64,000 nt of DNA from Haloarculaceae archaeon H-GB1-1 (GTDB taxonomy: Archaea > Halobacteriota > Halobacteria > Halobacteriales > Haloarculaceae), in the NCBI GenBank assembly GCA_029688825.1, contig JARUKX010000003.1, forward strand, positions 1-64,000, written 5' to 3'. The translations under genes were made by a program, and so were the position numbers. The notes beneath the pieces are model-generated. The model did no database searches, was not told the DNA's origin, and saw only the letters and a program-made list of their open reading frames with translations. Each line of letters starts with the position of its first letter. Within the stretch, counting starts at the first letter, position 1. This document shows positions 51,949 to 60,472 of this stretch, piece by piece.

Positions 51949-53268
51949 ATGAACAACTCCGATGTAAGCCATCACATGACCGCCGCAAAAGCAACGAAAA
52001 ACCGCTGGCTGATCGCAGCCTCGGCTATGCTGATCCATCTGTCGATCGGGTCCGTCTACGCATACAGTGTCTATCAGAACCCGATCCAGCAGTCGCAGGG
52101 TTGGAGTATCGCAGACGTGACAGCAGCCTTCACGGTCGCTATCTTCACTCTCGGGATGGCGAGCGCCTTCCTGGGCCGATACGTCGAGCGATACGGACCC
52201 CGAATATCAGGCCTGGCTGCGGCGTTCACGTTCGGTACCGGAACGATTCTCGCGGGAGTCGCCGTCGAGAACGGGAGCCACGTGGGATTCCTGCTGACCT
52301 ACGGTGTGCTCGCGGGAATCGGACTCGGACTGGGATACATCACCCCCGTCTCGACACTCGTGAGTTGGTTTCCAGATCGCCGGGGACTGGCGACCGGGCT
52401 GGCAGTTATGGGCTTCGGTGCCGGTGCGCTGGTGACAGGACCGGTCGCGAACGTCTTAATCGGGATGGTGGGAATCCCGTCGACGTTCTACGTTCTCGGT
52501 CTCGGCTACTTTCTTTCGATGGCAGCCGGAGCCAGTTACCTCCAGAAGCCGCCCGAAGGATGGATACCCCAAGGGATGGACCCCGACGAATTTGACGAGG
52601 ATGCACGGATGGGAGTGGTCGTCAAATCGGACCTAGAGCACCTCAAAGCTAGCGAGGCGATTCGGACGCCACAGTTCTACCTCGTTTGGCTCATCGTCTT
52701 CATCAACGTCTCGGCAGGAATTATGCTACTATCGGTCGCATCGAATATGACACAGGCGGTCACTGGCGCGAGTGCGGCCGTTGCTGCTACGGTCGTCGGC
52801 CTCATCGGGGTATTCAACGGTGCTGGACGAATCGTCTGGTCATCTCTGTCAGATTATCTCGGCCGCACGCGGACGTACGCGATTTTCTTCGTAATCCAGA
52901 TCCTCTCCTTCTTGACGTTGCCCAGCGTCACTACGGTATCGCTGTTCGCAGGAATCACCTTCCTCATAATCACCTGCTACGGCGGCGGATTCGCCTGCCT
53001 ACCAGCATATCTCGCCGATCTCTTCGGTACCGAGGAACTCGGCGCGATTCATGGCTACACGCTCACTGCCTGGTCGCTGGCTGGCGTCGCTGGCCCCACG
53101 CTCGTCTCCCAAATCGTCGAAGCGACCGGGAGTTACCGACTGTCGTTCTACGTCGTGAGCGCGACCCTGTTCGTTGGTCTCGTCTGCGTCGGAATCCTCC
53201 GCTGGCGGGTCGGCGTGGTCCGAAACGCCCAAACCCAGGCGACGCCACACTCCGGAGTCAAGCACTGA
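51949..53268 (+). CDS. OFA-family MFS transporter
   Basis: This 439-residue MFS protein has 12 predicted helices. HLSIGSVYAYSVYQNPIQQS and GYITPVSTLVSWFPDRRGLA are typical of the oxalate/formate antiporter (OFA) family. The gene is monocistronic, 215 bases after acr3 on the same strand. The substrate is unknown; haloarchaeal members near organic-acid genes may carry lactate or other small acids. Confidence 0.85.
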   Translation: MNNSDVSHHMTAAKATKNRWLIAASAMLIHLSIGSVYAYSVYQNPIQQSQGWSIADVTAAFTVAIFTLGMASAFLGRYVERYGPRISGLAAAFTFGTGTILAGVAVENGSHVGFLLTYGVLAGIGLGLGYITPVSTLVSWFPDRRGLATGLAVMGFGAGALVTGPVANVLIGMVGIPSTFYVLGLGYFLSMAAGASYLQKPPEGWIPQGMDPDEFDEDARMGVVVKSDLEHLKASEAIRTPQFYLVWLIVFINVSAGIMLLSVASNMTQAVTGASAAVAATVVGLIGVFNGAGRIVWSSLSDYLGRTRTYAIFFVIQILSFLTLPSVTTVSLFAGITFLIITCYGGGFACLPAYLADLFGTEELGAIHGYTLTAWSLAGVAGPTLVSQIVEATGSYRLSFYVVSATLFVGLVCVGILRWRVGVVRNAQTQATPHSGVKH

Positions 53269-53589
53269 CCGTTCTTCGGGGTCAACCACATCTACGGTGA
53301 ACTACCCCGACCTGATTCATACCCGCTCCCACTGCGACTCGAACATATTCCCTCAATCACTCGTTTACACCTTGTATTTCGACGAGTACTAACCCGAAGA
53401 CGGCCAGTGGATGCTCAACACGCATACCAACCTCATGGCTGTTTCATCACTGTTGGCGTGGAATGAATCACTCTCCCTGCTGAACTCAGTCTCTGTATGC
53501 AGCACGCCATTCCTATCTGATGCTGAGGCTTTCAACAGAGCCACGAAAGCAAAAAACATGTGCGTTCGACCGAAAATTGTCCGCTTTAT
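53269..53589. other. Spacer before the tRNA-Arg array
   Basis: About 320 bases. I see no RNA gene or recognisable protein; frames are short and not acidic. Confidence 0.4.
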
Positions 53590-53604
53590 GGCGGTTATTC
53601 CGCC
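53590..53604 (-). terminator. Hairpin at the distal end of the tRNA-Arg array
   Basis: GGCGG-TTATT-CCGCC is a perfect hairpin ten bases beyond the last array unit in the direction of tRNA transcription. It may end or process the transcript. Confidence 0.4.
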
Positions 53605-53613
53605 GTGAATGTA

Positions 53614-53727
53614 TGGGCGCTGCAGGATTTGAACCCGACTGCAAACGCTCGCCGGCGATCGCGTTTGCGTGGTTCAGATCCTTCGCGGTTTACTTCTCGC
53701 TCCTCACGTTCGTTCGTCGCAGAGAAG
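53614..53727 (-). repeat. tRNA-Arg tail array: two hairpins ending in a copy of the tRNA 3' half
   Basis: Starting directly after the tRNA 3' end, the minus strand has a hairpin with CTTCTC/GAGAAG arms (53693-53727). A longer hairpin follows (53625-53681) with outer arms GGATCTGAACC and GGTTCAAATCC and an inner eight-base stem GCAAACGC/GCGTTTGC. It closes with the 24-base T-arm/acceptor copy at 53614-53637, identical to 53728-53751 of the tRNA. The equivalent structure at tRNA-Met has different stem sequences, so base pairing rather than sequence is kept. Confidence 0.8.
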
Positions 53728-53802
53728 TGGGCGCTGCAGGATTTGAACCCGCGACAACTTGGTCCGAAGCCAAGTACTCTGTCCAAACTGAGCTAAGCGC
53801 CC
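53728..53802 (-). tRNA. tRNA-Arg (anticodon TCG)
   Basis: A 75-base cloverleaf on the minus strand with acceptor GGGCGCT/AGCGCCC, discriminator A and no encoded CCA. The anticodon stem CTTGG/CCAAG has loop CTTCGGA (anticodon TCG, codon CGA). The T-arm contains GGTTCAAATCC. No intron is present. The downstream flank carries repeats of its own 3' half. Confidence 0.93.
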
Positions 53803-53945
53803 TACAACAAAGGTTTGTATCCGGTTGCTGTTTAAATCCCGCGGTTCGCATCGGCGGGTGACACGCTGTCGCGCGGTTTGGGTCGCCGAGCCAGACCCAC
53901 GGTTTCGGGCGCAGTCTTTTGGTTCGCCAGCCCATCGCAATCTGT

Positions 53946-54353
53946 ATGACGCTGGAAAGCGATGCTGAACTGCGGCGGGTTCTGGAGTACGACACCATCG
54001 CAGTGGTCGGCTGCTCGTCGACGCCAGGGAAGGACGCACACGACGTGCCGAAGTACCTGTTGGACCATGGCTACGACGTTATCCCGGTGAATCCCTTCGC
54101 CGACGAGATCTTCGGACGGGAGGTCTACGATTCGCTCGCGGACGTTCGGGACGGTGTCGACGTCGTCGACGTATTCCGCCCGAGCGACGAAGTCGCGGGT
54201 ATCGTCGACCAGGCGCTCGACCGCGAGGACGTGCAGGTCGTCTGGACGCAACTGGGGATTCGCGACGAGGACGCGGCGCAAAAGGCCGAAGACGCGGGCA
54301 TCGAAGTCGTCCAGGACAGGTGCATCAAGGTCGAGCACGGCCGGCTCGCCTGA
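53946..54353 (+). CDS. CoA-binding domain protein (YccU type)
   Basis: This 135-residue Rossmann protein has the signature IAVVGCSSTPGKDAHDVPKY and DVIPVNPFADEIFGREVYDS. It is like YccU and the CoA-binding domain of succinyl-CoA synthetase, without a catalytic partner. The start at 53946 lies about 30 bases from a TATA-like AGTCTTTTGG. Its role is unknown; CoA binding is a family prediction. Confidence 0.85.
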   Translation: MTLESDAELRRVLEYDTIAVVGCSSTPGKDAHDVPKYLLDHGYDVIPVNPFADEIFGREVYDSLADVRDGVDVVDVFRPSDEVAGIVDQALDREDVQVVWTQLGIRDEDAAQKAEDAGIEVVQDRCIKVEHGRLA

Positions 54354-54397
54354 CCTGGAACGCCGTCGTTAAGCCGCAGGGAATCGGAGCCCCGTCT

Positions 54398-54811
54398 ATG
54401 GATGCAACGCGGCTCGCGCCGACAGTGGGTATCGCGGCCTGTCTCGCAGTGCTCGGCGTGCTGGCACTCCCCTATCTCGTCGTCGACTCTGGAGGTGCGG
54501 TCGGCACGTACTACGGAACAGGCGGCGTGAATCCGCTGCTGACGGGCATCTTCGCGCTCGTCGGCGTCATCGTGTTCGCGGCGGGACGGGAACGCCGCTC
54601 CGACCCGAGCCTCGCTGCCGGTGCGGCGCTGACGCTTGGCCTGTTCGGCACAGCCGTGACGCTCCTCTGGGCGGTGACGGTCCCCGAATCTGTCGTCGTT
54701 GGGATGTCGACCGCGACCGTCGTCGAGTATCACCGCTGGGTCCTGGTCGTGGCTTCGCTCGGCATCCCCGCTGCGGGGGCGTGGTTCTCGCGCGCACTTG
54801 GCGTGTTCTGA
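54398..54811 (+). CDS. Four-helix membrane protein of unknown function, 137 residues
   Basis: Hydrophobic segments at about residues 8-29, 48-63, 72-92 and 113-133 predict four membrane helices with short loops. A TTAAG sequence about 30 bases upstream fixes ATG 54398. It is a haloarchaeal family of unknown function; it precedes the SRP RNA gene by about 50 bases and is probably unrelated to it. Confidence 0.7.
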   Translation: MDATRLAPTVGIAACLAVLGVLALPYLVVDSGGAVGTYYGTGGVNPLLTGIFALVGVIVFAAGRERRSDPSLAAGAALTLGLFGTAVTLLWAVTVPESVVVGMSTATVVEYHRWVLVVASLGIPAAGAWFSRALGVF

Positions 54812-54860
54812 GGCTGCCCTTTCGAAAGGCCCTTATGGGGGACGGCGAGTACTTCGAAGT

Positions 54861-55166
54861 GGACTAGGTCGGGCAGTTAGGCCCTGCCCTGAACCCGCGC
54901 TATGGTCTTTAGCGGGGACCGAAACCCGGGGGCGTCCGGTCTGACGGGCGTGGGCCCCGCAAGCCAACGTCGAAGCCTCGTCCTGCGGGGACGGCGGTCC
55001 GCGTCGGTACACCTGCAGGGGTGTACGGGCGTGGTTGATCGGCGGCACTGGGTCAGGCACGGAAGTGAGCAGCCCACCGTCGGACACCCGTCGCTCGGAG
55101 GGTCGCGGGGTGGAGGAGGCGCGCGGGACTACCCGCGTCCGAACGCCGGGCAATCCCGGGCGTCCG
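54861..55166 (+). ncRNA. ffs: SRP (7S) RNA
   Basis: A roughly 305-base GC-rich RNA gene on the plus strand. It contains the diagnostic helix-8 (SRP54-binding) segment GGGTCAGGCACGGAAGTGAG followed by CAGCCC near 55048-55073, and a 5' GGGCAGTTAGGCCCTGCCC hairpin. The first bases GGAC (54861) can pair with GTCC at 55162-55165, which defines the ends used here; they could be off by several bases. A TATA-like CCTTATGG lies near 54830. It builds the signal recognition particle with SRP54 and SRP19. Confidence 0.85.
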
Positions 55167-55254
55167 CCATTCATACCGCATTCTCACCGCCGAGCGGAGT
55201 CTCCGTCGCGAAAGAACTACGTCCGTGCTCCCCAGACGGTGGGACGAACTGAAG

Positions 55255-57117
55255 ATGGCGTCGTCGAATCGAGATACTGTCGTCACGAGGGTGCCGACGA
55301 GCGGGCGAACTGCGCTGGCGACGGCCCGAAACTACGTCTTTGGCGACCAACTCGGCGTCGCTCTCTTTCTCGGTACGCTGTCGGTGTTCGTGTTCACCTG
55401 GCGAATCGGCGTCTTCATCACCGACACGCATACGCTCGTACATACGCTACCTGCGGTTGCGAACGGACATCTCTCGTTCGGGGCGACTGGCCCCAACGGA
55501 CTCGGGACGCCAGGAGTCCACGCGGTCGACGGCAAACTCTACGGTCGAAACTACGGCCAGCTCGTGGCCACCGTTCCATTTTACTGGGCGATCACCGCGC
55601 TGAGTACCGTCGTCGACCTCCGAATCGGCATTCTCGTTGGCTGGAGTCTCCTGACCATCGGGTTTGGACATTACCTTGGCGAGGCACTCGGGCGGCGAAG
55701 CGTTACACTGGCCGGGGCTGTGGCAGGGCTCACACTGTTTGTCGTCAATCTGAGCCTCGGGCCGATGCCACTCAGTACCGATCAGATTCCTGTACTCTCA
55801 CTCCAGGCTGCGACTCTCCTGTCGACCGCGATGACCAGCACCCTCGTCTATCGCCTCTGCTCGGCAATGACCACTCGGACGACCGGGGTAGTGGGTGGGA
55901 CGCTGACTGTACTGGCAACCGCTGTCGGTTTCTGGGCGGCGATTCCGAAACGGCACACGTTTACGACGATGCTGGTGATGGGCATCGTCTTCGCGTTCTA
56001 CCGGAGTCGTCACCCCGATTCGGCACCCCTGTCGCCGCTGACGTATCGGGCAGTCGCCTACGCGCTCGTTGGACTGACTACCTGGGTCCATGCTGCCGAG
56101 GGATTCATCCTTTTCGCCGGCCTCGTCGTCGTCGATCTCGCCACTGCAGAGCAACGGGACGCGCGGACGCTCGCAACTATCGGGGGTGTCTTTGCCGTTT
56201 CGTTGCTCCCGATGCTACTCACGAATTTCCTCATCGCAGGCTCTCCGTTCCAGCCGCCGAGGCTGTTACCACCATATCTTGGCGGTGAGCAGACCGTCTC
56301 CCACTCACAGGGCTCGTCCAGGACAGGCATCGGTGGGACCTCGGACGAATCCACGATCACACTCCCAACGTCGACGGCGTTCAAGTTCCTCGATATCGTC
56401 CTTCTGGATGGGATTCGACTGGTACTGCACGATCCGGGGCGTCTCGTTCCGGTCTACGTCCGGAGTGGATACATCTCCGGTATCGCTGGGAATGACCTGA
56501 AACAGGCGCTCAATCTGACGGTGCTCGAATCCACGCCGATTCTTGGCGCGACAATCTCTCTCATCGGGGGCGGGATTCGTCGCTGGGGTACTCGTTCGCA
56601 GGGATTGCTGTCGCGACTGTCCCCGACAGACTGGCTCGTCGGAACCTACTGGGTCCTCTTTACGACCCTTTACCTGCCGAAATTGCCATTGCACGCCCAA
56701 CTCACGGTCCGATATCTACTGCCAGTGTATGCACTCGGGGTGTACGTGGTGCTTCGGCAGGCTGCAATCCGTCGAACGCTGACGTCGCACATACGAGCGT
56801 TCACGTGGGCGTACGCCTGTACGGTGTTGCTCGGCGGGCAGGTGCTGGTCGTCGTGCTCGTAGTGCTTCGACTGAGCAGGGGAGAGGCCTTCCAGCTGCA
56901 CGCCCTTCTGGGTCTCACCGCGGCCGCAGTCCTGGCCAGCAGTGCAGTCGGGGCGTCCCTCGACGAGCGTCTGCGAGCGCCCACTGCCATCGCGCTCGGG
57001 TTCGCCGCCGGTCTCGGCACGTCGTTCGTATTCCTGTCCGCGCTGTCGTATTTCCAGTACGGCACGTACGCCCTTCCATTGGCCCGTGAACTGGCGAGTC
57101 TGCTTGCGCTCGGATGA
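55255..57117 (+). CDS. Polytopic membrane protein, 620 residues, unknown function
   Basis: A large hydrophobic protein with about 12-14 helices. It starts near [20 protein letters not shown] and has [20 protein letters not shown] and [20 protein letters not shown] loops outside the membrane, reminiscent of GT-C-like glycosyltransferases acting on lipid-linked sugars. The codon use is less GC-biased than its neighbours. The start could also be ATG 55225; no ribosome site discriminates. Confidence 0.75.
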   Translation: MASSNRDTVVTRVPTSGRTALATARNYVFGDQLGVALFLGTLSVFVFTWRIGVFITDTHTLVHTLPAVANGHLSFGATGPNGLGTPGVHAVDGKLYGRNYGQLVATVPFYWAITALSTVVDLRIGILVGWSLLTIGFGHYLGEALGRRSVTLAGAVAGLTLFVVNLSLGPMPLSTDQIPVLSLQAATLLSTAMTSTLVYRLCSAMTTRTTGVVGGTLTVLATAVGFWAAIPKRHTFTTMLVMGIVFAFYRSRHPDSAPLSPLTYRAVAYALVGLTTWVHAAEGFILFAGLVVVDLATAEQRDARTLATIGGVFAVSLLPMLLTNFLIAGSPFQPPRLLPPYLGGEQTVSHSQGSSRTGIGGTSDESTITLPTSTAFKFLDIVLLDGIRLVLHDPGRLVPVYVRSGYISGIAGNDLKQALNLTVLESTPILGATISLIGGGIRRWGTRSQGLLSRLSPTDWLVGTYWVLFTTLYLPKLPLHAQLTVRYLLPVYALGVYVVLRQAAIRRTLTSHIRAFTWAYACTVLLGGQVLVVVLVVLRLSRGEAFQLHALLGLTAAAVLASSAVGASLDERLRAPTAIALGFAAGLGTSFVFLSALSYFQYGTYALPLARELASLLALG

Positions 57118-57154
57118 CGGTCAGTTTTTACCGCTGGCCACGAATCCCCTCGGC

Positions 57155-57724
57155 ATGGACCTGCTCAAGAATTCGTTGCTCAACGCGCCGATCATCGAGA
57201 AGGACGGGTATCACTACTTCGTTCATCCGATCAGCGACGGCGTTCCGATGCTCCAACCCGAACTCCTCCGAGAGATCACCATCCGAATCATCCGGAAGGC
57301 GAAGCTGGAAGACGTCGACAAGATCGTTACTCCTGCAGCGATGGGCATCCACATCTCGACGGCCGTCTCGCTGATGACCGACATCCCGCTCGTCGTGGTG
57401 CGCAAGCGCCAGTACGGCCTCGACGGCGAGGTCGCGCTGTCGCAGGTCACCGGCTACTCCGAGAACGAGATGTACGTCAACGACGTCTACGAAGGTGATC
57501 GGGTCCTGCTCCTCGACGACGTCCTCTCCACGGGCGGCACTCTGCAGGGGCTGACCGGTGCGCTGGAGGATATCGGCGCGGAGATCAGCGACGTCGTCGC
57601 CGTCATCAAGAAGGTCGGCGGCGAGAACAAGATCGAAGACTCCGAGTACGACGTCAAGACGCTCATCAACGTCGACGTCGTCGACGGCGAAGTCGTCATC
57701 GTCGACGAGAACGGAGACGGATGA
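57155..57724 (+). CDS. hpt: Hypoxanthine/guanine phosphoribosyltransferase
   Basis: This 189-residue type I PRTase has the PRPP motif [14 protein letters not shown] near residues 117-130 and the archaeal HGPRTase N-terminus [20 protein letters not shown]. It salvages hypoxanthine or guanine (perhaps adenine) to nucleotides. CAGTTTTTA 26-34 bases upstream is a likely TATA box giving a leaderless message, fixing the start at 57155 and excluding the longer open frame. Confidence 0.9.
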   Translation: MDLLKNSLLNAPIIEKDGYHYFVHPISDGVPMLQPELLREITIRIIRKAKLEDVDKIVTPAAMGIHISTAVSLMTDIPLVVVRKRQYGLDGEVALSQVTGYSENEMYVNDVYEGDRVLLLDDVLSTGGTLQGLTGALEDIGAEISDVVAVIKKVGGENKIEDSEYDVKTLINVDVVDGEVVIVDENGDG

Positions 57725-57869
57725 TCGGTCCCGCGTCTCGACGGCTCTCACGGCCGGTGCAGCCCCGTCCGACCGGCCGAGGCGTCTCCACTCGAGTTCC
57801 GACCTCGACGTCTCTCTCTCGGACCCGCCGGTCTGACGGTCGGTATCTCGAATCGGTGGTGGGAATGCA

Positions 57870-58610
57870 ATGACGCCCGACGACGAGGCGTCACGATCGA
57901 CGACGGGGGCCGAACCTGAGACACCCGATCCGATGGTCGGGACGGGGCTCCTCGACGAAGACATGGGGCCGAGTTCCTCGCTCGCGCACCTCTACCGTGG
58001 TGAGATTCACCGCATGAAGTTCTGGCGCGAACGGCTCGACCGCACGACCAACTGGGCAGTCCTCCTCATGGCCGCGGTGTTGACCTGGGCGTTCTCCAGC
58101 GAATCGCACCCACACTACGTTCTCCTCATCGGTGCCGCTGGCGTGTCGCTGTTTCTCGTCATCGAGGCACGACGCTACCGTGCCTACGACGTCTGGCGCT
58201 CACGGGTTCGCGCGCTTCAGGAACACGTCTGGGCCGTCGGTCTCGACCCCGACATCGGGATCGACGACGACGAGTGGCGACGGAAACTCGCCACCGACTA
58301 TCGGACTCCGGCGATCAAGATCACGGCCGAGGAGGCCATCGCACACCGACTGCGACGGGTCTATCTGCCGCTGTTCACCGTCATCCTCATCGCGTGGCTC
58401 CTCCGCGTGACAGCGTTCACCGATGCCGAGTGGCCCAGGAGTGCGGCGGTCGGAACGATTCCCGGGTGGCTCGTCGTCTCTATCGTTGTCGTCGCATACG
58501 GCCTCGCGCTGGTCATCGCGTGTCGTCCCCGCAAGTGGCACGCTCACGCCGAACTCCGCACGGAGGATCTGCGCCAGCACTCCGCGTCCGAGGACCGTCC
58601 AGACGAGTGA
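57870..58610 (+). CDS. DUF2270 membrane protein
   Basis: This 246-residue protein starts with an acidic 40-residue head, then SLAHLYRGEIHRMKFWRERL, helices at about 65-95 and near the C-terminus (170-190 and 200-220), and a tail RPRKWHAHAELRTEDLRQHS. This corresponds to the DUF2270 family. The function is unknown. It ends 50 bases before the tRNA-Met tail array, converging with it. Confidence 0.82.
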   Translation: MTPDDEASRSTTGAEPETPDPMVGTGLLDEDMGPSSSLAHLYRGEIHRMKFWRERLDRTTNWAVLLMAAVLTWAFSSESHPHYVLLIGAAGVSLFLVIEARRYRAYDVWRSRVRALQEHVWAVGLDPDIGIDDDEWRRKLATDYRTPAIKITAEEAIAHRLRRVYLPLFTVILIAWLLRVTAFTDAEWPRSAAVGTIPGWLVVSIVVVAYGLALVIACRPRKWHAHAELRTEDLRQHSASEDRPDE

Positions 58611-58662
58611 CCTGGCTGTGGTCGTTCCGTTCCGATTCGTCATGGTTCTGGACGAGGCTTAC

Positions 58663-58886
58663 GGGCGGTCGGATTGAACCACGCGAACTCCCGCCGGTCG
58701 TTCGCTGGGCTCAAATCCACTCGTTCCTCGTTCGACGTTCACGACACTCGTCGCTTCGCTCCTCGTGTGAGTTCACGTCGAAAATAGCGGGAGGTGGATT
58801 TGAACCGCGAGGACTCCTTCCGTCGCCCTCTGGGTTCAAACCACTACGTGCTATGTTCGTCGCTCACGAGTTTGTTCGCGACAAAA
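58663..58886 (-). repeat. Initiator tRNA tail array: two tandem units of paired hairpins
   Basis: Downstream of tRNA-Met, reading the minus strand: hairpin A1 (58859-58882, GTCGC/GCGAC arms), hairpin B1 (58785-58844, arms GTGGTTTGAACC and GGTTCAAATCCAC, ending in a 22-base perfect copy of the tRNA acceptor/T-arm), hairpin A2 (58731-58782, TTCGACGT/ACGTCGAA arms), and hairpin B2 (58663-58720, inner stem GCGAAC/GTTCGC, more degenerate tail copy). A-loops share a CGTGAG/GAGCGA core. Stem sequences differ between copies and from those at tRNA-Arg, yet pairing is preserved. Confidence 0.8.
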
Positions 58887-58961
58887 TAGCGGGAGGTGGA
58901 TTTGAACCACCGGTCTGCGGGTTATGAGCCCGCCGGAATCTCCTGGCTATCCCATCCCGCT
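58887..58961 (-). tRNA. Initiator tRNA-Met (anticodon CAT)
   Basis: A 75-base cloverleaf on the minus strand. Acceptor AGCGGGA/TCCCGCT has the A1-U72 pair, and the anticodon stem GCGGG/CCCGC holds the three GC pairs typical of archaeal initiators around loop CTCATAA. The T-arm is GGTGG-TTCAAAT-CCACC, discriminator A, no CCA. No intron is present. Confidence 0.92.
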
Positions 58962-59021
58962 ACTTTCTCGTAATGACGGCCCCTCATTAAGGGTTGTGAT
59001 TCGGCTGCCGTCCGTGAATTC

Positions 59022-59567
59022 TTACCGTGGGTCGTCTTGATGTACGCGCCACGTGAACAGACTCTCGAAGACGTAGTTCACGAGCATGCCGAATCCGATA
59101 CCCGTTCCCTTCGAGACCAGGAGCCAGAGGTCCACGGCGGCCAGCGTCCCGACGCTGACGCCCAGGGTACTTGCGACAGCGGCGACCGGACCGACCTCGG
59201 CGAGCGACAGTTGGACGTGGAAGTACCGGAAGACGACGACGAAGATGACGAATTGCGTCGTCGACCCTCCAGCGCGGACGACGTGCGATCGAAGGACTCG
59301 ACGGAGCAGCGAGTCGCCGCTCGCATTTCCGGCGTCGGAGAACGTCCAGCGTTCGTTGATCGCGAACATCACCAGAATCGCGGTCTCGATGCCCGCTATC
59401 GTGGCGAGCTCGGCGACGACGTCGAACACGCTCGTGAGAACCAGCAGGACGAACGTATCGCACAGTGCTCCGACGACGCCGACGGAGACGAACTTCCCGA
59501 AGCGAATCCCCGACGCGAGCGACCGGATGTTCTCCCGAACGACCGACAGCGCGTTGCGAGAACTCAT
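59022..59567 (-). CDS. GtrA-family membrane protein
   Basis: This 181-residue protein has four helices and the GtrA signature (FVSVGVVGALCDTFVLLVL; FAINERWTFSD; LVNYVFESLFTWRVH). GtrA proteins move polyprenyl-linked sugars across the membrane. Its start overlaps the upstream glycosyltransferase stop by four bases (59564-59567), so the two genes work together. Confidence 0.88.
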   Translation of the reverse strand: MSSRNALSVVRENIRSLASGIRFGKFVSVGVVGALCDTFVLLVLTSVFDVVAELATIAGIETAILVMFAINERWTFSDAGNASGDSLLRRVLRSHVVRAGGSTTQFVIFVVVFRYFHVQLSLAEVGPVAAVASTLGVSVGTLAAVDLWLLVSKGTGIGFGMLVNYVFESLFTWRVHQDDPR

Positions 59568-60385
59568 CGTCGGTGAACGAGTGCTTTGGTGTCGTCGTCA
59601 CGAGACTTCAGTGCGAGATGCAAGCGGCTCTCGCGGAGGCGTTTCGCACGGTGTCGAGCCCGGATTAGGGCACGGGCGAGTGCGAGCGTGGTTGTGACCG
59701 GCGAGACGGTCGTTCCGGGGCGGTCGTGCCACTCTATCGGAACCTCGCGGACGGTCCGGTCGAGGGCCCCCGCGATGGCCACCAGTTCGACGTCCCAGGC
59801 GAACCCCGGCTCGTAGAGGTGCTCTCTGACGTCTTCCCACGTGGACGCGGAGAGCGCCTTCGCGCCGCACTGATAGTCGTACAGTTCCGCGTCGAGCATC
59901 CGTCGAGCCAGCCAGGCGAACCCGTCTCCGAGATACCGGCGCGCGAGCGTCTGGTGGGAGGCGACGGTCGCGTCGGGGTGTCGCCGCGACCCCACTGCGA
60001 GGTCGGCTTCGCCGTCGAGAACGGGGGCGACGATGCGGGAGAACTCCTCCGGAGACGTACTGCCGTCGGCGTCAGCGAACGCGAGAACGTCGGTTTCCAG
60101 CGCCTCGAACCCCGCAGTGATGGCGGCTCCTTTCCCCCGTCGATACGGTGATACGTGGAGGTCGGCGTCGAGCGACGCGAGCGCCGCAACGACGTCGTCG
60201 CTGGGGTCGTCCAGTTCTACTCGGAGCGTCGCCGGCTGCAGTTCGTCGTGAAGTGCATCGACGTACGTGAGCAGCGTGTCCACGTCCGGCTGAAACGCTG
60301 GAACGACGATCCCCAGGGACTGACCGTCCGAATCGGCCCTGCGATTCTCGTGCTGCGATTGGTCAGTCCCGGCCGACCCTGTCAT
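59564..60385 (-). CDS. Glycosyltransferase family 2, dolichyl-phosphate sugar synthase type
   Basis: This 273-residue GT-A enzyme has VPAFQPDVDTLLTYVDAL, a nucleotide-sugar DxD in VLAFADADGSTSPEEFSRIV, and YDYQCGAKALSASTW and EVPIEWHDRPGTTVS typical of dolichol-phosphate mannose/glucose synthases. It transfers a sugar from a nucleotide donor to dolichol phosphate for surface-glycan assembly. It is operonic with gtrA. Confidence 0.87.
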   Translation of the reverse strand: MTGSAGTDQSQHENRRADSDGQSLGIVVPAFQPDVDTLLTYVDALHDELQPATLRVELDDPSDDVVAALASLDADLHVSPYRRGKGAAITAGFEALETDVLAFADADGSTSPEEFSRIVAPVLDGEADLAVGSRRHPDATVASHQTLARRYLGDGFAWLARRMLDAELYDYQCGAKALSASTWEDVREHLYEPGFAWDVELVAIAGALDRTVREVPIEWHDRPGTTVSPVTTTLALARALIRARHRAKRLRESRLHLALKSRDDDTKALVHRR

Positions 60386-60472
60386 TGTCCGAACGAACCA
60401 GTGGCGCGAGTAAAAACCTCTCGCCTCGAACGGAAGACAGAAAGCGTATTGTTGAGGGTGCGCGTTACACGG

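Noticed and set aside
53614-53637. The duplicated tRNA-Arg end as an attL/attR pair of an integrated element
   Set aside because: Only about 90 bases separate the two copies, no integrase is nearby, and the segment between them forms matched hairpins. A decayed element is possible but does not explain the complementary arm.
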